Positions 14,608 through 19,439 of a stretch of 19,439 nucleotides of DNA are shown in pieces. How positions within the stretch are numbered: position 1 is the first letter of the stretch; each line of letters opens with the position of its first letter. The stretch lies in assembly GCA_965178525.1 (NCBI GenBank), contig CBCXVS010000131.1:1-19439 (forward strand). The letters run 5' to 3'. This DNA is from CBCXVS01 sp965178525 (GTDB lineage Bacteria; Tectomicrobia; Entotheonellia; Entotheonellales; Entotheonellaceae). The notes under the pieces are model-generated. The model ran no database searches, had not been told where the DNA came from, and saw nothing but the letters and a program-made list of their open reading frames with translations. The position numbers and the translations under genes were made by a program.

Positions 14608-15585
14608 ATGCAAGTTCTGGTAACCGGTGGGACTGGATTTATTGGCATCCATTTGATCGGCGCCCTCGTGGCCCGCGGCTGGCGTGTGCGGTGTTTGGTG
14701 CGGGAAACGAGTAATCGGCGTCCCTTGACCGGCTATGCGCTGGAGTATGTGGTGGGAAGCTTAGAGGATCACACGGTCCTGCGGCAGGCGGTGCAGGGCG
14801 CCGAGGTGATTGTTCATCTTGCCGGCGCGACAAAAGCCCGGACGCCTGCCGAATTTGACCGCCTCAACGCCGGCGGCACCCAGAACCTCTTGCACGCCTG
14901 CGCTGAGGCCGGTCTGACCCTCCGGTCATTTGTTTACATCAGCAGTATCGCAGCTGCCGGACCCAGTCCTACCGGGCAGCCGCTTACCGAGGCTGATCCA
15001 CCGTGTCCTGTGGGGCCATACGGACGCAGTAAACGCCGGGCGGAAGAGGCTGTCTTGGCGGCCAAAGCGTCCCTGCCAGTGGTCGTGCTCCGTCCGAGCG
15101 CCATCTATGGGCCCTACGATACGGATTTTTTGCCGCTTTTCCGAACCGTTAAACGTGGATTATTGCCCTGTATCGGACCTCAAGAACTCTGGCTGGACGT
15201 CTGTTTTGTGGACGATCTTGTCCAGGGCATACTCGCCGCCGCGGTGTGTCCACAGGCGTGCGGCGACCTGTTTTTTTTGAGCGGCACCTGCCATACGTGG
15301 CGGGATGTGGGCCGCGAAATCGCCCGCCAGCTCGGCTCACGACCTTGGGAAATCCGCCTGCCTCGATCTCTCGTGCTGGCCACTGCCACGGTTGCCGAGA
15401 GCTGGGCGCGGCTGGCCGGTCAGCCGAGTATGCTGAGCCGTGCGAACTTGCTCGAACGTCTGCAACCGTTCTGGGTGTATGACAGCGGTAAAGCCCGCCA
15501 TACGTTTGGCTATTCGCCCCGGGTGACATTGGCGCAGGGCATCGCTCGGACGCTGCAGTGGTACCGAGAAGCCGGCTGGCTGTGA
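14608..15585 (+). CDS. Extended-SDR NAD-dependent epimerase/reductase, candidate CerR
   Basis: A 325-residue extended short-chain dehydrogenase. The Rossmann start is MQVLVTGGTGFIGIHLIGAL with the TGGTGFIG loop. It continues with the VIVHLAGATK strand, FVYISSIAAAG, and the catalytic pair Tyr138 and Lys142 in YGRSKRRAEEAV. RPSAIYGPYD and a C-terminal substrate lobe follow. Members act on nucleotide sugars, sterols or long-chain ketones. In Caulobacter the 3-oxoceramide reductase CerR is of this type, and the divergent spt-acyltransferase operon suggests the same job here. The start is ATG 14608, 7 nt after GGAGAG (14595-14600). The frame extends upstream to 14443 but crosses the spt promoter and lacks a ribosome-binding site there. 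The ceramide role is inferred from neighbours. Confidence 0.82.
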   Translation: MQVLVTGGTGFIGIHLIGALVARGWRVRCLVRETSNRRPLTGYALEYVVGSLEDHTVLRQAVQGAEVIVHLAGATKARTPAEFDRLNAGGTQNLLHACAEAGLTLRSFVYISSIAAAGPSPTGQPLTEADPPCPVGPYGRSKRRAEEAVLAAKASLPVVVLRPSAIYGPYDTDFLPLFRTVKRGLLPCIGPQELWLDVCFVDDLVQGILAAAVCPQACGDLFFLSGTCHTWRDVGREIARQLGSRPWEIRLPRSLVLATATVAESWARLAGQPSMLSRANLLERLQPFWVYDSGKARHTFGYSPRVTLAQGIARTLQWYREAGWL

Positions 15586-15902
15586 GAGACGTACCGGAAC
15601 AGAATTTGGACTCCTCTTCCGCCGGGTTTGTGCAACGTTCGCCGACTTCGTGTAAGTCCCTTCAGGATGCTCGCGGAATGCAGCTCGAATGCCCCCTGAA
15701 TATTCCGGCCGCTTACAACTGAGAGCCATTCTCAAAGGCCAGCTTATTTAAATAAAGCCACTTAGCATGCAGGAGGGCGTTTGGAGCAGTCCCCCGCGCG
15801 CTGCATGCGGCTTGCCCGCCGCCATCAACGGCTCACCCAACGGTGGCGTGGGGTGATGGAAAATCGCGTTTGGAATGCCTATCCCCAACACAATAAGTGA
15901 CA
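15586..15902. other. Spacer between the epimerase gene and the Rhs-linked genes
   Basis: I see no gene here. It holds a 12-bp perfect palindrome TTATTTAAATAA (15744-15755), an 8-bp inverted repeat GCATGCAG (15765-15772) and CTGCATGC (15801-15808) with a 28-nt loop, and a weak TGAGA/TCTCA hairpin (15720-15734). It separates the G+C-rich ceramide-type genes from the A+T-richer toxin-linked genes and may be a recombination boundary. Confidence 0.4.
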
Positions 15903-16310
15903 CTATGTTTTTGTGCACTCCCAAGCTCTCCCTTCATGAGAGAACAGCAACGCGCTTCTGCCTGGAACAAGTGAAAAAATCGCATCACGATCTGTGCCCA
16001 ATATCAACGCGTCCTTTCCCGAGACGCATATTGGGGAATCAGCGAAGTCATAATAAATGCCTATTTTCTCTGTTGCGTATTTACCCAAATCTGACGTGAG
16101 CGAGCAGAATCTCCTATCAAGATCGCTCTCCAACTTGTGGGATATCCCAAATACCTTCTTTGGTCTATTGCGCAACAAATCGATCCATCTGGCGCTTTTA
16201 TTCCCTATCACAAAGGAATTCGCGAATGCCTCTAGGTGCTCATTCGCAAAAGTCATATCGGCTGCCTGTGCAGTTTCTAGGATCTCGTAGTAATGATGAT
16301 TACTTACCAT
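15903..16310 (-). CDS. Small protein of unknown function, possible second immunity protein
   Basis: A 135-residue soluble protein with no signal peptide or membrane segment. Its start is secure: AAGGAGG (16325-16319) lies 8 nt before the ATG at 16310. It begins 27 nt after the end of the interrupted immunity-like gene, making it third in the Rhs transcription unit. Visible blocks are DLLRNRPKKVFGISHKLESD, EKIGIYYDFADSPICVSGKD and RDAIFSLVPGRSALLFSHEG. I do not recognise the family. Small cytosolic proteins after Rhs toxin tips are commonly immunity proteins, sometimes in series, which is the only basis for the suggestion. The base composition is clearly A+T-richer than the Rhs body. Confidence 0.65.
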   Translation of the reverse strand: MVSNHHYYEILETAQAADMTFANEHLEAFANSFVIGNKSARWIDLLRNRPKKVFGISHKLESDLDRRFCSLTSDLGKYATEKIGIYYDFADSPICVSGKDALILGTDRDAIFSLVPGRSALLFSHEGRAWECTKT

Positions 16311-16337
16311 TTTGAAGTCCTCCTTCTCTCGCAGACG

Positions 16338-16661
16338 TTACGTCTCTGAAGTTTCTTCATCAGGATCAAACACTTGCCACGGATCAAATAACACTTCGCC
16401 ACTACTCCATGCCTCATCATGCCATGCCACCTACCGAGCATTCTCAGGTGATGTTTTGTCCAAATTAGGAGGATTGACTTCGAAGCAGTCTTCTATCACA
16501 ATTAGGTCAATTTCTTCCTCATCAAGAGTGACGTTAAACATTTCCCAAGCACGCTGCCTTTCTATAGCTGGAACTATACAACTGGAGCAGACGCCTTTGC
16601 ATCCGAATATGGGATCCCCTGCTCGAAAACGTCCCTCAAACAGGAAGTACCATACTGTCAT
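16338..16661 (-). pseudogene. Immunity-like gene interrupted by an in-frame amber codon
   Basis: The ATG at 16661 is 6 nt after the Rhs stop, so it is coupled to the toxin gene. The first 76 codons encode an acidic protein with a Cys cluster (FGCKGVCSSC) and an acidic run (TLDEEEIDLIVIEDC). A TAG at 16433-16431 ends it after SPENAR. The same frame then reads 28 protein-like codons, VAWHDEAWSSGEVLFDPWQV and then FDPDEETSET, to a TAA at 16340-16338. That end lies just before the ribosome-binding site of the next gene. The continuation matches in acidity and Trp content, so one 107-residue protein split by a single nonsense change, or by amber readthrough, is the best reading. The immunity role is inferred from its place right after the Rhs toxin tip. 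Confidence 0.65.
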
Positions 16662-16667
16662 AGCAGA

Positions 16668-19439
16668 TTACTTGGGGAATGTATGGTGTACGTTTACAGG
16701 TTGCGACGACTTATTGCTGTCATGAAAATGAATCTCCGAGTGATTTGAGTTAGGGTGACGTTCAGGCTTTTTGTATTTCTGCTGCTCCCGATAACGATCC
16801 CACTTCTTCTTCGATGCATCCTTCTTTGGCGTAGGTTGCCTCGTGTTCCTCGCTGCTTCCATGGCTCTCTTACGCGTCGGATGTCTTTTTGATATATTCT
16901 GCTTCTTTATTATCCTCCGGTGGTACTTCTTGGCATTATGCACCAACACCCCCGCTTCGCCGACGAAGAAGGTATTATGCTGGGCGACGGTCAGATTATA
17001 CACCGTCTCTTCACGAGTGACACTCGCCACTGTCTTGATCACGATCGTCCTGCCGTCGTGAGTATAGAGCCATTCGCCCGCTTGCAACTGTCTGGCCAGC
17101 CGCCAGCCTTTGCCTTGCACGTAGAACGGGTGATCGTCGGTGGCTTCGACAATCTCGCCGGTCGCCAGCGTGAGCAAGATGAACGGCTGTCGACGCTTGC
17201 TGGTGATCATGTCAACAACCGGCTCGTAAGCGGTGGTTTGAGTAACCTGGTCGTAGGCTAGGACTTTATCACCGATGTTGACGTCCTCGATCGCTTTCAA
17301 GCCGTCTTCGGTGTGCACCAGGGTTGCGGCACTAAAACTATTGACCGCGCATTTGGCGAGTTTTTTCAACTTTCTGGATTTGCTGAGAAAGCCGCCGGCA
17401 CAACCAGACGCGGTTTCGATTCCCACGTCGGTCCAGTCGATGCAATCGAAGTCACGGTCTTCAACAAAGTATTGATAGCCCAGCTCAAAGGCGCCGCCGA
17501 AGAGGCAGCTACCCACGACACTCAAGAACATACCGCTGGCATCAACGTTGTTAATTGGGTCGCTGTACACGTACGCGTAGAGGTTCGTATCGCCGGCACT
17601 ATGTCCAAGCGGATCGGTCGCTGTCCAGCGCCCGATGTCGGGGTTGTAGTCGCGGGTGCCGAAGCGCACCAACTGGATATCCGGATCGTATAACCCGCCG
17701 GCGAAACCGAAGGGCTGGAAACCGGGGTTGGTATCGTTGAGCACCCGGCCCCATTCATCGTAGTCCAATCGTTGGGCCACGTCGCCGTTTTGTGTGTTGA
17801 TCACCAGGCGCACACTGCCAAGGTGATCGGAGACAATGCGGTAGGTCTCGCCATTGTTTACCATCAGCACCGGCACGGTATCCCAGGGGCCATAGATAAA
17901 CCGGCTGACCAACTGCCCGTTGCCGTCGAGTTCGGCGACCGCATTGAGGTGATCCTGATACAGCAACCCCTGCACGAGCGTGCCGTTGACTTGTTTACCC
18001 ATACGCCGGTCGTGACCGTCGATGATATAGCTGATCTGCCTGCCGTCCGGCAGCTCCACCGCGCGCAGGTTGCCGATCAGATCATAGGTATATGCCGTGG
18101 TTTGGCCGTTCTCGGTATGGCTTTCAAGGGTGCCGTTGAGATTGTGGCTGTAGACCACCCCTGCGTATTGGATCAGCTGATCCTGGTCATCGTACTGGCC
18201 GACCAGGGTGTTGTTGATATGCGTGCGATTGTCGTTGGCGTCGTAAGCGTAATCGCGAACCGGGACGCCATTTTCGTAAACAATATCCAACCGTCCGGCG
18301 TCGTCGTACTCGTACTGATAATCACGCGTAACGCCCTGGATGGTCTCGGTTTTGCCGGTGATGCGGGCCAGCTTATCGCGGCTATAGCTGACGTCATAGA
18401 TCGTGCTACCATTGACATCGGTGCGGTGACCACTGAGTTCACCAAACGCGTTGAAATCAAAATGCGTGGCTAGCGCGCCGACACTCGTATCGGTGATGCG
18501 TCCGTTTTGCGCATCACGCACGATGTTGAGTGCGCCCACTTGCGTCAATAAACCGTCCTGGTCATAGGCGAAGTTGACGGTGTTCCCGCCGTTAACGCTT
18601 TGCGATTCGGTATAGAAATTATGGTCGTAGTGCTTGGCCACGCTGCCGCTGATGCTGCCACTCCAGCTTTCGGACTCCGTCAGCATGCCGTCGTAACCGT
18701 AGCTCACCACACCGCCGTCTTCAGCGGTGACACGTTGCAATTGCCCGGTATCTGGGTCGTAGTCGTATTGCACCGTGCCGATATCGGTCACGATCGTATG
18801 CAGACGGCCTTTGGCGGGGTCATAGTTCAAGCTGACCAGGCCGCCATTCGGATAGCTGATCGAGGTCAATTGCTGGTCGAGATTGTAGCTGTAATCGCTG
18901 CGACTCGAACCCTTGCCAAGATTTGGCGCGGTGTAGCGGTCAAGCAGATCAACCGCGGTGTACGTATAGCTGTGCTGCGGCCGCCCCGGCGGCGTCAGGT
19001 TGACCATATTGCCATTCGCATCGTATTGGGTTTGGATGTCGCGCTGATCTTCCAGGATCTGTTTTAAGACGCGCCCCACCGCATCCCGCTCAAACGCCGT
19101 TCTTTGATTCAACGGATCGATCATGGCTGCCAGATACCCATCCGGGTCATATCCGAACGTGGTCGTCCGCGCTTGTGCGCCGCTGCCCTGGGTCATTTTG
19201 ATCAGCCGGCCGCGATTGTCGTATTCATAGGCGATATCCGCTAGCCCCGGCACTTGCTGCAAAACGACTCGGCCTTTTTCGTCCCAAACCGTACGGATGG
19301 CGCGGCCCTCTGCACTGGTATCGGTCCAGGTGCGGGTCGCCGCATCATAGACACGGGTGTGGCTGCGGCCGTTGATATTGACGGTCTCCGTCAGGCTGGT
19401 GAAATCCAACAGATCCGCCCCATCTGCGAGTTCCGCTTC
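16668..19439 (-). CDS. Rhs/YD-repeat polymorphic toxin with Hint domain, 5'-incomplete
   Basis: The frame runs off the right edge; 923 residues are visible, and an apparent TTG start at 19409 is not needed. About residues 20-530 are YD repeats (for example YEYDNRGRLIKMTQG, YEYDDAGRLDIVYENGV) that form the Rhs shell. The RHS core is at 538-630: DHLGSVRLVINTQNGDVAQR, then GRWTATDPLGHSAGDTNLYA and DPINNVDASG. A Hint self-cleaving domain covers 697-836, starting at Cys697 (KCAVNSFSAATLV) with TDDHPFYVQGKGW, and ending HNTFFVGEAGVLVHNA. The variable C-terminal tip (837-923) is short, very basic and His-rich (KRAMEAARNTRQPTPKK, HSEIHFHDS, VNVHHTFPK). I do not recognise its activity; the His clusters suggest a metal-dependent nuclease. 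The tip DNA is A+T-richer than the YD region, the usual sign of tip exchange. Immunity-like genes follow. Confidence 0.93.
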   Translation of the reverse strand, partial: EAELADGADLLDFTSLTETVNINGRSHTRVYDAATRTWTDTSAEGRAIRTVWDEKGRVVLQQVPGLADIAYEYDNRGRLIKMTQGSGAQARTTTFGYDPDGYLAAMIDPLNQRTAFERDAVGRVLKQILEDQRDIQTQYDANGNMVNLTPPGRPQHSYTYTAVDLLDRYTAPNLGKGSSRSDYSYNLDQQLTSISYPNGGLVSLNYDPAKGRLHTIVTDIGTVQYDYDPDTGQLQRVTAEDGGVVSYGYDGMLTESESWSGSISGSVAKHYDHNFYTESQSVNGGNTVNFAYDQDGLLTQVGALNIVRDAQNGRITDTSVGALATHFDFNAFGELSGHRTDVNGSTIYDVSYSRDKLARITGKTETIQGVTRDYQYEYDDAGRLDIVYENGVPVRDYAYDANDNRTHINNTLVGQYDDQDQLIQYAGVVYSHNLNGTLESHTENGQTTAYTYDLIGNLRAVELPDGRQISYIIDGHDRRMGKQVNGTLVQGLLYQDHLNAVAELDGNGQLVSRFIYGPWDTVPVLMVNNGETYRIVSDHLGSVRLVINTQNGDVAQRLDYDEWGRVLNDTNPGFQPFGFAGGLYDPDIQLVRFGTRDYNPDIGRWTATDPLGHSAGDTNLYAYVYSDPINNVDASGMFLSVVGSCLFGGAFELGYQYFVEDRDFDCIDWTDVGIETASGCAGGFLSKSRKLKKLAKCAVNSFSAATLVHTEDGLKAIEDVNIGDKVLAYDQVTQTTAYEPVVDMITSKRRQPFILLTLATGEIVEATDDHPFYVQGKGWRLARQLQAGEWLYTHDGRTIVIKTVASVTREETVYNLTVAQHNTFFVGEAGVLVHNAKKYHRRIIKKQNISKRHPTRKRAMEAARNTRQPTPKKDASKKKWDRYREQQKYKKPERHPNSNHSEIHFHDSNKSSQPVNVHHTFPK

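Noticed and set aside
17772..18473. Plus-strand open frame of 233 codons
   Set aside because: Antisense shadow of the Rhs YD repeats; valine/isoleucine-rich, no ribosome-binding site, no recognisable domain.
17800..19400. Periodic sequence that might suggest a CRISPR or DNA repeat array
   Set aside because: The periodicity is at protein level (YD repeats) with no constant DNA unit or spacers.

Overview
The window is about 19.4 kb of moderately G+C-rich bacterial DNA that reads as a mosaic: housekeeping or metabolic genes with strong, well-spaced Shine-Dalgarno sites, broken up by A+T-richer patches carrying defence and toxin genes. A lipobox lipoprotein, an Rhs toxin gene and a candidate sphingolipid cluster point to a diderm (Gram-negative-type) bacterium, probably an environmental lineage. 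I cannot name the species from the sequence. No rRNA, tRNA, CRISPR array or intact transposase was seen.

Left part (1-5700). A NarL-type two-component pair comes first: a histidine kinase that looks 5'-truncated, then its response regulator. Next is a stand-alone protein with a type I restriction-enzyme R-subunit N-terminal (PD-(D/E)XK) domain, preceded by a TCTAGAT inverted repeat that may be an operator. A degraded minus-strand island follows (3296-4224): a start-less ADP-ribosyltransferase-like toxin fragment joined by an ATGA overlap to a probable immunity gene. Then come an Smr-domain nuclease gene and a MaoC-like hydratase, also joined by an ATGA overlap.

Middle (5700-11900). A minus-strand SbcD/YhaO-like metallophosphoesterase is divergent from an SDR oxidoreductase and a luciferase-like (LLM) oxidoreductase. 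The LLM gene is broken by a visible 5-bp tandem duplication. Three genes for exported proteins follow on the plus strand: a protein with 17 leucine-rich repeats, a TPR lipoprotein, and a DUF4124 plus retropepsin-like aspartic protease. Heptanucleotide tandem repeats sit against two of the gene ends.

Right part (11950-15585). A GNAT-fold acyltransferase and a serine palmitoyltransferase-like PLP enzyme lie in one minus-strand operon, divergent from a CerR-like NAD-dependent epimerase/reductase. These three enzyme classes match the bacterial ceramide pathway (Spt, bCerS, CerR). The divergent spacer holds a TTGACA-17-TATGAT promoter for the Spt operon.

Right edge (15903-19439, minus). A 5'-incomplete Rhs/YD-repeat protein has an RHS core, a Hint self-cleaving domain and a short His-rich C-terminal tip of unrecognised type. 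Two small genes follow it. The first looks like an immunity gene interrupted by an in-frame amber codon, with 28 further protein-like codons after it. The second is intact and of unknown function. The most interesting, least explained items are this toxin/immunity tail, the orphan ART-like toxin-immunity remnant, and the compact candidate ceramide locus.
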